Assembly (NCBI GenBank): GCA_005408345.1 | Contig: SEMN01000172.1 | Coordinates: forward strand, 622,501 to 686,500 | DNA length: 64,000 nt | Reading direction: 5' to 3' | From: Macquaria australasica | Taxonomy: Eukaryota > Chordata > Actinopteri > Centrarchiformes > Percichthyidae | Part shown: piece after piece, positions 63,401 to 64,000 of the stretch | Numbering within the stretch: position 1 is the stretch's first letter | Layout of the letters: the number at the start of each line of letters is the position of its first letter | The notes under the pieces: model-generated | Seen by the model: the letters and a program-made list of their open reading frames with translations, nothing else | Told to the model about the DNA's origin: nothing | The model's database searches: none | Position numbers and translations under genes: made by a program

Positions 63401-64000
63401 GAGGGTCTAGAATATGAAATTATTAAAAAAAAGTGAACAATAAAGATACTCCTTGTATTTTTCTTTAGGATTACTGTGCATCTTGTCACTAGAGTGCTGA
63501 ACTCACAGTTAGCTCTTTCAGCAGCGCAGGAATGGACTCCTCTTTGGCTGCCCAGGAGGGATCTGACCAGCTATCGTCCTTTGTGATCTCAAGCAGCCCT
63601 GCAGCCTTGAGGAGAAAAGTGAAATAGAGTGAAGATGTTTTAAACCTTATGTTCCATCTGATTTTGTGAGCAACTCAACCTGACAACATTTGTCTCATTT
63701 ATTTTTTATCACATTCTTTCAGCTTTTCAGTTTTGTTATGAACTGACACAACATTAATAATACGCTGACAACATATAGTTGAACTCGCTTTCCTGTGAGG
63801 TCTTTACCTGTGTGCAGGCGTCTGAGAGGACGGGGGCTAAAGCTGTGCTCTGATCCAGCAGGGTCCGGGCCTGTTCCACCGCCTGCCTCCGCTCTCCCAG
63901 GCCCGGCCAGGGGAAGACACGCGGCAGGTTGGATGTCTGCTTCTGAAGGTCAGACAGACAGGCCTCAGCCTGGCCTCGCTGGTACTGACAGGACACCAGG
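617..64000 (-). CDS. syne1: Nesprin-1 (syne1), central rod plus giant repeat exon; 55 exons, partial at both ends
   Basis: This is the span of the whole gene fragment; the exons are listed individually. Nesprin-1 is an outer-nuclear-membrane spectrin-repeat protein whose KASH tail binds SUN proteins and whose N-terminus binds actin; neither end is in the window. Seen: 55 exons totalling 27,393 bp, phase-compatible at every junction, coding mainly for amphipathic heptad helices with conserved Trp and Leu typical of spectrin repeats. Known (from memory of human nesprin-1): the order and motifs correspond, for example VWDELDVWHS against MWDELDLWHS, YSDMYTLVPVEIE against YSEMYTIVPAEIE, and GQLELWLQ against AELELWLQ. 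Nesprin-2 is the main alternative. The oddity is the 16.4-kb exon 48, which I do not recall in mammals. No promoter, start codon or polyadenylation site is in view. Confidence 0.85.
1310..1390. repeat. Short dispersed repeat, CAAACTCCATCTGCTG family
   Basis: Shares the core CAAACTCCATCTGCTGxGGA...AAAGCTC with 2655-2735 and 5425-5505. A degenerate dispersed copy in an intron. Confidence 0.45.
1583..1690 (-). CDS. syne1: syne1 exon 2: spectrin-repeat helix
   Basis: A 108-bp phase 0-0 exon, acceptor TGTGTAG and donor GTGAGA. It encodes 36 residues beginning EELQRLQEFADVLESLE and containing LELWQERVQ, a heptad helix with the repeat Trp. It is too short to appear as a methionine-led frame and was found from its splice signals. 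Confidence 0.8.
2200..2382 (-). CDS. syne1: syne1 exon 3: spectrin-repeat segment
   Basis: A 183-bp phase 0-0 exon, acceptor TGCTCCAG and donor GTACAA. It encodes 61 residues starting SLLERTDTLQSDLEG and containing SRLLSRGVQQLRQK. There is no in-frame stop. It follows exon 4 in frame. Confidence 0.8.
2650..2735. repeat. Short dispersed repeat, CAAACTCCATCTGCTG family
   Basis: Second copy: GCAAACCCCATCCACTGAGG through GATGCAGTTGAAATCTCCAG and AAAGCTACTAAGTGGATCTG. The remainder of the 2383-3531 intron shows no other feature. Confidence 0.5.
3532..3736 (-). CDS. syne1: syne1 exon 4: spectrin-repeat segment
   Basis: A 205-bp exon. Its first base completes an Arg codon begun in exon 5, giving DRQRDRWTVVSGALDQQL, with the Trp at the expected helix-A position. 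It also contains GVLQVWEVYARRTASF. Acceptor CCTCCAG, donor GTGAGG. Confidence 0.84.
3789..3838. repeat. (TG)n microsatellite
   Basis: About 25 dinucleotide units occupying much of the 123-bp intron between exons 5 and 4. In the transcript it reads (CA)n. Confidence 0.95.
3860..3993 (-). CDS. syne1: syne1 exon 5: spectrin-repeat segment
   Basis: A 134-bp exon ending with two bases of a codon completed by exon 4. It encodes LLHDETEAFEAEWDELSQS followed by helix residues up to LLTEQLDRQRD. The donor GTGAGA is followed within about 20 bp by a (CA)n tract (transcript sense) that fills most of the 123-bp intron. Confidence 0.84.
4178..4348 (-). CDS. syne1: syne1 exon 6: spectrin-repeat segment
   Basis: A 171-bp phase 0-0 exon (57 aa), acceptor TTTAACAG and donor GTAGGA. 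It starts NESVKQRLVQAQQLWDCVQ. Its position and pattern fit the human nesprin-1 stretch containing LQEWKIYDQL (memory). Confidence 0.83.
4651..4794 (-). CDS. syne1: syne1 exon 7: spectrin-repeat segment
   Basis: A 144-bp phase 0-0 exon (48 aa) starting DLEEKIRQKSAALQELRDK. It lines up with human nesprin-1 DIENQLAIKSKALDELK (memory). The acceptor AG is immediately preceded by a (TG)n run instead of a normal pyrimidine tract. Donor GTGAGT. Confidence 0.86.
5012..5167 (-). CDS. syne1: syne1 exon 8: spectrin-repeat segment
   Basis: A 156-bp phase 0-0 exon (52 aa) containing LQHVNSWITDQNLWIDSAQ. It matches in order and spacing human nesprin-1 KIQILNNWLEAQEERLKTLQ (memory). It ends SINTCQ, comparable to human LLLDCQ. 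Donor GTCAGA. Confidence 0.86.
5420..5505. repeat. Short dispersed repeat, CAAACTCCATCTGCTG family
   Basis: Third copy: CAAACTCCATCTACCGATGA through CATGCAGTTGAAAGCTCCAG. It lies just beyond exon 9's donor. Confidence 0.5.
5538..5714 (-). CDS. syne1: syne1 exon 9: spectrin-repeat segment
   Basis: A 177-bp phase 0-0 exon (59 aa) with RRRYEHNQFAEEQGRLNHLW, close to human nesprin-1 KRYERTEFAEHLGEMNRQW (memory). This is one of the better paralog-discriminating matches. Acceptor TTTCTCAG, donor GTCAGA. Confidence 0.88.
5908..6060 (-). CDS. syne1: syne1 exon 10: spectrin-repeat segment
   Basis: A 153-bp phase 0-0 exon (51 aa) starting RWMKMLTQQGSLLELQAWLG. This is the first helix of a repeat with its Trp. 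Acceptor TTCCTCAG, donor GTAGAA. Confidence 0.84.
6061..7797 (-). other. Intron with purine-rich tract and dispersed repeat
   Basis: A 1.7-kb intron between exons 11 and 10. It holds a long purine-rich (AGAGG/GAAAGA) stretch at about 6575-6820, which opens an artefactual 187-codon frame, and a teleost dispersed-repeat copy at 7231-7600. No splice-bounded coding segment was found. Confidence 0.7.
7231..7600 (+). repeat. Teleost dispersed repeat, GCTAACATGCTGATG family
   Basis: AGCTAAATGCTAACCTTAGC, GTATGATAATTACCATGTTC, GCGTGTTAGCATGCTAACAT and ATGGTGGCGCTAGAGGAAAA are hallmarks of a repeat I know as common in fish genomes. The class is not certain to me. Confidence 0.65.
7798..8043 (-). CDS. 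syne1: syne1 exon 11: spectrin-repeat segment
   Basis: A 246-bp phase 0-0 exon (82 aa) starting ALTKELETKSGLKVAVIGAG and containing SQLVQLREADAD. Human nesprin-1 has SSLKTAVISIGNQLLHLKETD at the same place (memory), a strong ortholog cue. Acceptor ATTCTAG, donor GTGAGG. Confidence 0.88.
8431..8569 (-). CDS. syne1: syne1 exon 12: spectrin-repeat segment
   Basis: A 139-bp exon whose first base completes a codon from exon 13. It encodes FFCDSAVLADWMGGARELID then KWSQLSVSAKDEMD. Acceptor AATAAACAG is weak in pyrimidines; a (TG)n tract in transcript sense lies about 40 bp upstream. Donor GTGAGT. Confidence 0.8.
9009..9202 (-). CDS. syne1: syne1 exon 13: spectrin-repeat segment
   Basis: A 194-bp exon ending in two bases of a split Arg codon. 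It encodes ELRGVLEGNKARFSQMLEAG and ends near HNRTNVDRNRKLRS. The helix includes ELEARWRALHKKVEHN, with the conserved RW of helix C. Acceptor CGGACAG, donor GTGAGA. Confidence 0.85.
10267..10398 (-). CDS. syne1: syne1 exon 14: spectrin-repeat segment
   Basis: A 132-bp phase 0-0 exon (44 aa) starting IWSQWEEDSAWSDSLLRG. Acceptor TGTCTCAG, donor GTAATG. It is flanked by introns of 1.06 kb and 0.67 kb that contain fragments of dispersed repeats. Confidence 0.82.
10714..10838 (+). repeat. Teleost dispersed repeat fragment, same family as 7231-7600
   Basis: ATGCTAACATGCTGATGTTT, AGCAGGTATAATGTTTACCA and TTAGCGTGTTAGCATGCT are shared. Truncated on the 3' side. Further scraps occur near 9270-9320 and 9740-9800. 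Confidence 0.65.
11066..11239 (-). CDS. syne1: syne1 exon 15: spectrin-repeat segment
   Basis: A 174-bp phase 0-0 exon (58 aa), found from splice sites. It begins KFFQFLGHHFRILQYLTHGV and continues AVRKWEGVVMGLQGEVARL. Acceptor TTATCAG, donor GTAGTG. Confidence 0.82.
11336..11536 (-). CDS. syne1: syne1 exon 16: spectrin-repeat segment, 3' boundary uncertain
   Basis: The frame starts GELDSAVGGVRSRCEELRS and continues through QQQYERLVHSLEELLALGSE. The acceptor TATGTGCAG is good. Phase 0 is needed to join exon 15, which forces the weak donor ACG|GTCTGC. The stronger-looking GTAGAG eight bases further (exon edge 11328) would leave a phase mismatch. The low-coordinate edge is therefore 11336 by phase logic. 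Confidence 0.7.
11659..11778 (-). CDS. syne1: syne1 exon 17: spectrin-repeat helix
   Basis: A 120-bp phase 0-0 exon (40 aa): VVVQMQESLQQQVEQVSSLL then EEADRHNLPASLIHQATQLQ. Acceptor TTTTCCAG, donor GTATGC. An alternative acceptor 12 bp further in would remove VVVQ and also keep the frame. Confidence 0.78.
12372..12581. mobile_element. hAT-type MITE, complete, with 8-bp target duplication
   Basis: A 210-bp element with near-perfect inverted ends (TAGGGCTGCAAC / GTTGCAGCTCTA). It is flanked by identical 8-bp AAACCATC at 12364-12371 and 12582-12589. Eight-bp duplications are characteristic of hAT transposons. It has no coding capacity. Confidence 0.85.
12657..12785 (-). CDS. syne1: syne1 exon 18: spectrin-repeat segment
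   Basis: A 129-bp phase 0-0 exon (43 aa) found from splice sites: NQHCLFKQQIQLNELHAAF ... NEFNGTLGLKQLQ. Acceptor TTACTGCAG, donor GTACTG. It is AT-richer than its neighbours. Confidence 0.8.
13098..13292 (-). CDS. syne1: syne1 exon 19: spectrin-repeat segment
   Basis: A 195-bp phase 0-0 exon (65 aa) starting SLSAELATFGSELASQGSKV and ending SREKQLRDLQEEAAKQQ. Acceptor CTTTTCAG, donor GTCAGA. Confidence 0.82.
13692..13850 (-). CDS. syne1: syne1 exon 20: spectrin-repeat segment
   Basis: A 159-bp phase 0-0 exon (53 aa) starting ASPVDGSHQTLDEGLFHVLY and ending EEDTQLRLLQLQ. Acceptor ACCCCAG, donor GTGGGA. Confidence 0.8.
14424..14558 (-). CDS. syne1: syne1 exon 21: spectrin-repeat helix
   Basis: A 135-bp phase 0-0 exon (45 aa): VTDSSLRRSDGTAGRMIDTQ then TLKDLQTHISHLRELGHTA. 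Acceptor CTCTGAAG, donor GTGCAG. Confidence 0.78.
14774..14885 (-). CDS. syne1: syne1 exon 22: spectrin-repeat helix
   Basis: A 112-bp exon whose first base completes a Trp codon from exon 23. It encodes WPPAEADVEEDSAQKKWDRL then HSRLLALEESWLLPPSE. The KKWDRL motif is typical of helix A/C. Acceptor CCTGCAG, donor GTGAGG. Confidence 0.8.
14886..15687 (-). other. Intron carrying an inverted SINE-like copy
   Basis: An 802-bp intron. Apart from the tRNA-headed repeat at 15349-15482 it is AT-rich and I see nothing else. Confidence 0.6.
15349..15482 (-). mobile_element. tRNA-headed SINE-like element
   Basis: On the minus strand it reads like a tRNA gene: an A-box-like CTGGTAGCCTCATGG then a B box GGTTCGAATCC (15419-15429), then an unrelated tail with TTTGTTGCATGTCGTGCCCC. 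Known in outline from teleost genomes. Confidence 0.7.
15688..15803 (-). CDS. syne1: syne1 exon 23: short rod segment
   Basis: A 116-bp exon: ELEQELTEQRGLTQAIARQG ... PEDHRQLSP plus two bases of a split Trp codon. Acceptor GTGTGCAG, donor GTAACA. The Q/R/H-rich end suggests an inter-repeat linker. Confidence 0.76.
16220..16342 (-). CDS. syne1: syne1 exon 24: Ser/Gln-rich linker
   Basis: A 123-bp phase 0-0 exon (41 aa) starting KSVPQPERHLESKLKHSSSV and ending LLRQSSLQQQK. It may correspond to human nesprin-1 SRQKDFQQQQVLE (memory). Acceptor CTCCTCAG, donor GTAGTG. Confidence 0.76.
16535..17080. repeat. GACTTGAGACTTG low-complexity repeat split by a SINE-like insertion
   Basis: GACTTGTGACTTGGACTTAA at 16543-16562 and GAAGACTTGTGACTTGACTT near 17052-17071 are halves of one simple-sequence-like repeat. 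The tRNA-headed element at 16598-16938 sits inside it. Confidence 0.5.
16598..16938 (+). mobile_element. tRNA-headed repeat with (GATG)n tail
   Basis: Starts GGTGGTGCAGTGGTTAGCAC (tRNA A-box-like), continues GTGGAGTTTGCATGTTCTCC and GATTGACTGGCGACCAGTCC, and ends AAAATGGATGGATGG. Very abundant in teleosts as I know it. Confidence 0.75.
17741..17986 (-). CDS. syne1: syne1 exon 25: rod segment with polyglutamine run
   Basis: A 246-bp phase 0-0 exon (82 aa). It starts EMFLEIEQDVASLSALGPAA, then nine Gln from an uninterrupted (CAG)n run, then SKLELLKANLVCFQQLLQD. The latter fits human nesprin-1 LKLKTVKCNLEKVQMMLQE (memory). A (TG)n tract sits about 12 bp upstream of the acceptor TGTACAG. Donor GTGCAT. 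Confidence 0.85.
18880..19055 (+). repeat. Teleost dispersed repeat, ACTTAAGTAC/GAGGTACTTG family
   Basis: Contains CTACTTAAGTACAGAACTTT, TTTTGAGGTACTTGTACTCT and GAGTATTTCCATTTTGTG, familiar from fish intergenic DNA. Class uncertain. Confidence 0.55.
20470..20560 (+). mobile_element. SINE-like fragment, same family as 15349-15482
   Basis: Contains AGTTCGACTCCAG (B box) and CCTTTGTTGCATGTCATGC in the same order. The 5' half is missing or diverged. Confidence 0.55.
22175..22200 (+). mobile_element. Tc1-like terminal fragment
   Basis: ATGGCCAGAAGTATGTGGAC closely resembles the end of teleost Tc1/mariner elements. No transposase is present. Confidence 0.4.
22720..22914 (-). CDS. syne1: syne1 exon 26: linker to spectrin repeat
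   Basis: A 195-bp phase 0-0 exon (65 aa). A Pro-rich start (APEEPRPAGTQPEPCPGEG) runs into ILHVCLERVGQLELWLQKAQ and ends MEQQLLTCQ. Human nesprin-1 has VLHACKTQVAELELWLQQA ... LEQQLVGCQ (memory), among the best matches in the window. Acceptor GTCCCAG, donor GTAAGC. Confidence 0.88.
22915..27196 (-). other. 4.3-kb intron with TTCTAGAA-rich tract
   Basis: There is no further exon that I can support. Content: a GA-rich low-complexity tract at about 23285-23330, an oligo-T run near 23511-23525, AT-rich unique sequence, and the TTCTAGAA-rich tract at 26325-27195 that abuts exon 27. Confidence 0.65.
26325..27195. repeat. Degenerate TTCTAGAA-rich minisatellite
   Basis: About a dozen exact TTCTAGAA palindromes and many one-mismatch forms occur in a loose GGTTCTAGAAGAAGTTGGGAG theme over 0.9 kb, ending right at exon 27. 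Confidence 0.8.
27197..27355 (-). CDS. syne1: syne1 exon 27: Ser/Thr-rich disordered linker
   Basis: A 159-bp phase 0-0 exon (53 aa): DVEGPTDTTEASSSEALSKP ... KSDSGPQQRC. It has no heptads, so a disordered linker is inferred, as in the equivalent acidic/Ser-rich segment of human nesprin-1 (memory). Acceptor TTCTTCAG, donor GTAGTC chosen by phase. Confidence 0.76.
27780..27857 (-). CDS. syne1: syne1 exon 28: small acidic linker exon
   Basis: A 78-bp phase 0-0 exon (26 aa): EPVVVGPEETEAATGQSTD ending GEDGQ. It is the smallest exon in the window and was found only through its splice sites (acceptor GGTGTTAG, donor GTAACT). Its 0-0 phase allows skipping. Confidence 0.72.
28533..28667 (-). CDS. 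syne1: syne1 exon 29: linker with Trp-rich hydrophobic patch
   Basis: A 135-bp phase 0-0 exon (45 aa): QREHEGVLQAEEAREKKGSE, a Gly run, then VLWWLWDAFLGASPE. The start fits human nesprin-1 LKQEQEGVERD (memory). The WWLW cluster is unusual in a rod linker; at about 11 residues it is too short for a membrane span. Acceptor CGTGTCAG, donor GTAAAG. Confidence 0.76.
29685..29822 (-). CDS. syne1: syne1 exon 30: linker segment
   Basis: A 138-bp phase 0-0 exon (46 aa): KEDTEQGQIRIAHVEANVLK ... RQSWTPDSTP. Acceptor CTCAG, donor GTAAGG. I see no spectrin signature. Confidence 0.75.
29992..30108 (-). CDS. syne1: syne1 exon 31: Pro/Gln-rich linker
   Basis: A 117-bp phase 0-0 exon (39 aa): KVPALCIQQPPTPIQAKALS ... 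LLKSTSVEAE. Acceptor TTTTGTAG, donor GTGAGT. Proline content argues against a helical repeat. Confidence 0.74.
30165..30227. repeat. (GACT)n tetranucleotide array at exon 32 donor
   Basis: About 15 tandem GACT units with two GATT variants. In transcript sense (AGTC/TCAG)n begins at the first base of the intron. Confidence 0.92.
30228..30380 (-). CDS. syne1: syne1 exon 32: spectrin-repeat segment
   Basis: A 153-bp phase 0-0 exon (51 aa): IVEQRIQSMRRTIAEIQKCK ... VFTVVDQLQTLLLELEK. Human nesprin-1 has RPMKKTIAEIVSYQ and VFQRTNQLLQDIKLLE here (memory). The donor GTCAGT is itself the first unit of a TCAG tetranucleotide array. Confidence 0.87.
30632..30745 (-). CDS. syne1: syne1 exon 33: spectrin-repeat helix
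   Basis: A 114-bp phase 0-0 exon (38 aa): EVEAIESEVRRMENDVADVK ... SPREESLK. It parallels human nesprin-1 VVAIESEVKSMEKRVSKIK (memory). Acceptor TGTCTAG, donor GTGAGA. Confidence 0.87.
30865..31050 (-). CDS. syne1: syne1 exon 34: spectrin-repeat segment
   Basis: A 186-bp phase 0-0 exon (62 aa): TVLDDSAQIRTTLQGFSSVL ... VQDSFTAPLSQLEHAAA. Acceptor CGTTGCAG, donor GTGAGT. Confidence 0.85.
31214..31351 (-). CDS. syne1: syne1 exon 35: spectrin-repeat segment
   Basis: A 138-bp phase 0-0 exon (46 aa): IHTWLQEHQEMINSSKSWMA then EAQSWLAAPCTYTTAKCLSS. Two Trp at heptad spacing are typical. Acceptor TTGGTCAG; the donor GTTGGT is below consensus. Confidence 0.84.
31947..32123 (-). CDS. syne1: syne1 exon 36: spectrin-repeat segment
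   Basis: A 177-bp phase 0-0 exon (59 aa): RVWDELDVWHSCVAALEVDM ... HLAKQAEQRTTLISK. Human nesprin-1 MWDELDLWHSKLNELDSEVQ aligns without gaps over the start (memory), a key reason for the gene call. Acceptor GTGCTCAG, donor GTCAGA. Confidence 0.9.
32686..32826 (-). CDS. syne1: syne1 exon 37: spectrin-repeat helix
   Basis: A 141-bp phase 0-0 exon (47 aa): VGEAVERSGPVHRLGAKLSE then IQVGLRSVQKRLEQR. It parallels human nesprin-1 MRRKIEEINNGLHNVEKMLQ in position (memory). Acceptor TCCATCAG, donor GTGGGT. Confidence 0.83.
33306..33461 (-). CDS. syne1: syne1 exon 38: spectrin-repeat segment
   Basis: A 156-bp phase 0-0 exon (52 aa): EVHSQLCTQKALLQRIMESL then RMKYSDMYTLVPVEIEGQLK. KYSxMYTxVPxEIE is shared with human nesprin-1 (memory). 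Acceptor GGTTTTAG, donor GTACAC. Confidence 0.9.
34285..34640 (+). repeat. GTGAGGACATTTT minisatellite-like repeat
   Basis: A degenerate 20-30-bp unit (GGAAAGTGAGGACATTTT) recurs about ten times, then GGTCCTCACTTCTTGAAAGG and GAGTGTCCTCACAAGTACTG. A pattern I know from other fish genomes. Confidence 0.65.
34652..34682. repeat. (GT)n microsatellite
   Basis: About 15 units in the 2.7-kb intron. A second run occupies 34861-34889. Confidence 0.93.
36197..36356 (-). CDS. syne1: syne1 exon 39: spectrin-repeat segment
   Basis: A 160-bp exon; its first base completes a Ser codon from exon 40. It encodes VKQRSREGLLAARMELEERE ... VRVWLEAADGLLSEMEQ. The acceptor TTTTCACAG follows a (TG)n run of about 43 bp. 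Donor GTGGGA. Confidence 0.85.
36365..36407. repeat. (AC)n microsatellite next to exon 39 acceptor
   Basis: About 21 units; (UG)n in the transcript, ending about 9 bp from the acceptor AG. Similar tracts adjoin exon 7 (4799-4814) and exon 25 (17999-18022), and one lies at 8612-8632 upstream of exon 12. Confidence 0.93.
37144..37403 (-). CDS. syne1: syne1 exon 40: spectrin-repeat segment
   Basis: A 260-bp exon (86 codons plus two bases): VEKASAVLEQVEAELPDGSR ... LQDLLQSWEQYQDSLDCEHR. Helix Trp and heptads are clear. Acceptor CCTCTCAG, donor GTAAGA. Confidence 0.86.
37615..37815 (-). CDS. syne1: syne1 exon 41: spectrin-repeat segment
   Basis: A 201-bp phase 0-0 exon (67 aa): ALSEEMESLQRRLEELKEWC ... 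AVWKRVSRLCRCTQELNTRS. Acceptor GGTGCAG, donor GTAAGT. Confidence 0.85.
38092..38236 (-). CDS. syne1: syne1 exon 42: spectrin-repeat segment
   Basis: A 145-bp exon; its first base completes an Arg codon from exon 43. It encodes CAEHHRNYTKCKDEIIQSVK ... CTDQQAKLR, with an unusually high Cys content (five in 48 residues). Acceptor GTCTCTCAG, donor GTATGT. Confidence 0.83.
38477..38811 (-). CDS. syne1: syne1 exon 43: long spectrin-repeat exon
   Basis: A 335-bp exon (111 codons plus two bases): ENISEARESLRSYTFAVRQA ... IQLALASLQHQFQAHVEQLQ. One full repeat length of heptads. Acceptor CATTTTAG, donor GTAATA. It pairs in phase 0 with the GC donor of exon 44. Confidence 0.84.
39186..39438 (-). mobile_element. 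tRNA-headed repeat with (GATG)n tail, inverted copy
   Basis: Minus-strand copy of the 16598-16938 family, with GATTGACTGGCGACCAGTCC and GTGGAGTTTGCATGTTCTCT. It lies in the intron between exons 44 and 43, downstream of the GC donor. Confidence 0.75.
39684..41751 (-). CDS. syne1: syne1 exon 44: 2,068-bp exon encoding several spectrin repeats
   Basis: An uninterrupted 689-codon segment plus one leading base. It encodes about six consecutive spectrin-like repeats rich in heptads and Trp, with no linker. Landmarks: ESLQALEPFKHMILEHKSQV near the middle, RQRLKQKEESLDTLEMTLYN and NNLSIIEWNLLKDLDLDSEK in the last third, ending in a basic KKKKGTRRGSGSE stretch then MDLKNAILSECDSQM. The acceptor TTTCTTTCAG is strong. 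The donor is GC (ATG|GCAAGT); the nearest GT is out of phase. I believe mammalian nesprins also have one unusually long exon in the rod but have not verified it. Confidence 0.9.
41924..42165 (-). CDS. syne1: syne1 exon 45: spectrin-repeat segment
   Basis: A 242-bp exon (80 codons plus two bases of a Met codon). It has EYQETAQAQMSLLSQLREAD, HVEDQWSTAVQDAAAVIQSK and LQMVTDYCRQTQEAKTTLER. Acceptor GAGTACAG, donor GTGAGT. Confidence 0.86.
42542..42697 (-). CDS. syne1: syne1 exon 46: rod segment
   Basis: A 156-bp phase 0-0 exon (52 aa): GKPLEDAPEALITSTSDLDN ... NPTAMAQQLEEAK. Acceptor TGTCTTAAG, donor GTGCGA. Confidence 0.8.
43097..43354 (-). CDS. syne1: syne1 exon 47: linker following the giant exon
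   Basis: A 258-bp phase 0-0 exon (86 aa): WEQVYKADKISPASLQAVQK, then a Ser/Glu-rich stretch, then AMRNIFTEIQLLTGTGPNSP. It has low helical periodicity and looks like the continuation of the non-spectrin insert rather than rod. Acceptor TGTTCACAG, donor GTATCA. Confidence 0.8.
43887..60314 (-). CDS. syne1: syne1 exon 48: 16.4-kb repetitive giant exon, 5,476 codons, no spectrin repeats
   Basis: Seen: one open frame of 16,428 bp, phase 0-0, acceptor TTCATTCAAG at 60316-60315 and donor CAG|GTAAGA at 43886-43881. N-terminal about 300 codons: diverged repeats with the pattern VVxExxKLxPxRRKSKS. Then about 4,000 codons of tandem repeats: a 54- or 57-residue unit (TEITVVEKEKLSPTKRKSK ... LTKTKEEPDSQKPSLTQ) in about 50 copies and a longer cassette in seven. 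Then a unique stretch with five diverged copies of another 100-170-residue repeat (DEKSVRMEKIHMGPEV), ending in a K/E-rich tract. Composition is dominated by K, E, S, T, P and V, with few aromatics and no heptads, so intrinsic disorder is inferred. It joins flanking exons in frame, so it is gene-internal and not a retrogene. I do not recall a counterpart in mammalian nesprin-1. Function unknown. Confidence 0.92.
44050..46350 (-). repeat. Five diverged coding repeats, (D/N)EKSV...KIH family
   Basis: Shared core positions on the plus strand are near 44285, 44807, 45119, 45608 and 46069 (spacing 312-522 bp). Each copy has a Ser/Asp/Thr-Gln lead (SDSTQPTS), an E(Q)D(I/T)xKPS stretch, an ERPKE-like basic stretch, then DEKSVRMEKIHMGPEVxxLQ and xVQTSIQ. 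They are far more diverged than the 162-bp family and unrelated to it by eye. Confidence 0.85.
47560..49420 (-). repeat. Second nested higher-order repeat, 504- and 675-bp periods
   Basis: A GACAGTCAGG marker (Cys variant DCQKPSLPQ) recurs at 48047, 48551 and 49226, with neighbouring units repeated in the same order. Periods of 504 and 675 bp equal 171+171+162 and 3x171+162. This array lacks the long cassette and lies on the 3' side of the main array. Confidence 0.85.
50719..59400 (-). repeat. Higher-order repeat: seven long cassettes spaced 741 to 1,731 bp
   Basis: A roughly 570-bp cassette (EVVVLKETKLIASKRKSKS ... VICGTVDLESKEARRELES ... HCHEEETQAMKKPDSP) occurs seven times. A common anchor lies at 50719, 51955, 52696, 54427, 55996, 57565 and 58801. 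Spacings are 1236, 741, 1731, 1569, 1569 and 1236 bp. Each equals 741 plus whole numbers of the 162/171-bp unit (three, five or six extra units). Central copies look almost identical at the DNA level; the outermost, highest-coordinate copy is the most diverged. Confidence 0.92.
60458..60631 (-). CDS. syne1: syne1 exon 49: spectrin-repeat segment upstream of giant exon
   Basis: A 174-bp phase 0-0 exon (58 aa): VTLEEGEKLQVSLREALSHQ ... FEKLEREGSETLREADTHKA. Ends SQSEK. Acceptor GGTGTTAG, donor GTATTT. Its phase would also allow a direct join to exon 47. Confidence 0.84.
60978..61107 (-). CDS. syne1: syne1 exon 50: spectrin-repeat segment
   Basis: A 130-bp exon; its first base completes a codon from exon 51. 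It encodes LKSRLNERQGTCSTNTARCL then MDCLHALQEWNHSKPSE, with helix Trp. Acceptor GTCTACAG; the donor GTTTCT is weak. Confidence 0.78.
61735..61871 (-). CDS. syne1: syne1 exon 51: spectrin-repeat segment
   Basis: A 137-bp exon (45 codons plus two bases): NCEKSLEDLGVKVHEVYQEV ... AEIITVVESLCQQQD. Acceptor CCTGTTAG, donor GTACCA. Confidence 0.82.
62086..62433 (-). CDS. syne1: syne1 exon 52: complete spectrin-repeat exon
   Basis: A 348-bp phase 0-0 exon (116 aa), about one full repeat: ALLQTVDREQREMKELDSAR ... QVRERLTACETRLEELDSQL-like helix (seen as EVRERLTACETRLEELDSQ) ... QLQQHWHSLQ. Acceptor TGATGCCAG; the donor GTTATT is weak. Confidence 0.85.
62927..63091 (-). CDS. syne1: syne1 exon 53: spectrin-repeat segment
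   Basis: A 165-bp phase 0-0 exon (55 aa): DAVANLEQGILTERQCTQLV then EQHEAAQDWLREQVKGL, with the repeat Trp. Acceptor CATTTTCAG, donor GTCAGA. Confidence 0.83.
63507..63605 (-). CDS. syne1: syne1 exon 54: short rod exon
   Basis: A 99-bp phase 0-0 exon (33 aa): AAGLLEITKDDSWSDPSWAA then KEESIPALLKELT. Found only from splice sites (acceptor CTCCTCAAG, donor GTGAGT). Confidence 0.76.
63808..64000 (-). CDS. syne1: syne1 exon 55: spectrin-repeat segment, cut by window end
   Basis: Open to the window edge. It encodes LVSCQYQRGQAEACLSDLQK ... GERRQAVEQARTLLDQSTAL and ends DACTQ before the donor GTAAAG. Its 5' acceptor is beyond 64000. Confidence 0.8.

Noticed and set aside
617..64000. Assignment to nesprin-2 (syne2) rather than nesprin-1
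   Set aside because: Several exons in consecutive order fit recalled human nesprin-1 segments (exons 1, 7-11, 26, 32, 33, 36, 38). No alignment could be run, so it remains the chief alternative.

Overview
The window is vertebrate nuclear DNA, most likely from a ray-finned (teleost) fish. It has many GT-AG introns, (TG)n microsatellites, and copies of dispersed repeats I recognise from teleost genomes: a tRNA-headed SINE-like element ending in (GATG)n, a 210-bp hAT-type MITE, a Tc1-like terminus, and the GCTAACATGCTGATGTTTAGCAGG family. There is no sign of a bacterial operon or a virus.

Essentially everything coding belongs to one gene on the minus strand, a giant KASH-family spectrin-repeat protein that I call nesprin-1 (syne1). 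I reconstructed 55 consecutive exons (numbered 1-55 by rising coordinate, so exon 55 is the most 5') from open frames, AG acceptors, GT/GC donors and agreement of codon phase at every junction. They give about 27.4 kb of coding sequence, about 9,130 codons, with no stop. Both ends of the gene lie outside the window: the calponin-homology actin-binding domains beyond 64000 and the KASH tail below 1. Several exon products match my memory of human nesprin-1 in order, so nesprin-1 is preferred over nesprin-2. I cannot tell syne1a from syne1b.

Layout, 5' to 3' of the gene (high to low coordinate). 64000-60458: seven spectrin-rod exons. 60314-43887: one uninterrupted 16,428-bp exon (5,476 codons) with no spectrin repeats, mostly a nested tandem-repeat array rich in K, E, S, T and P. 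43354-41924: three linker/rod exons. 41751-39684: a 2,068-bp rod exon with a GC donor. 38811-30228: rod exons. 30108-22720: exons for a Pro/Ser/Glu-rich, probably disordered linker. 17986-617: 25 rod exons.

The protein should be a long nuclear-envelope tether linking the cytoskeleton to the LINC complex. If the flanking parts match human nesprin-1 (8,797 aa), the full product with the giant exon would be around 14,000 residues.

Introns over 300 bp in which I see nothing notable: 1691-2199, 8044-8430, 12786-13097, 13293-13691, 13851-14423, 15804-16219, 27356-27779, 27858-28532, 28668-29684, 31352-31946, 32124-32685, 32827-33305, 42166-42541, 42698-43096, 43355-43886, 61108-61734, 62434-62926 and 63092-63506. 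Repeats in the other long introns are listed as features.
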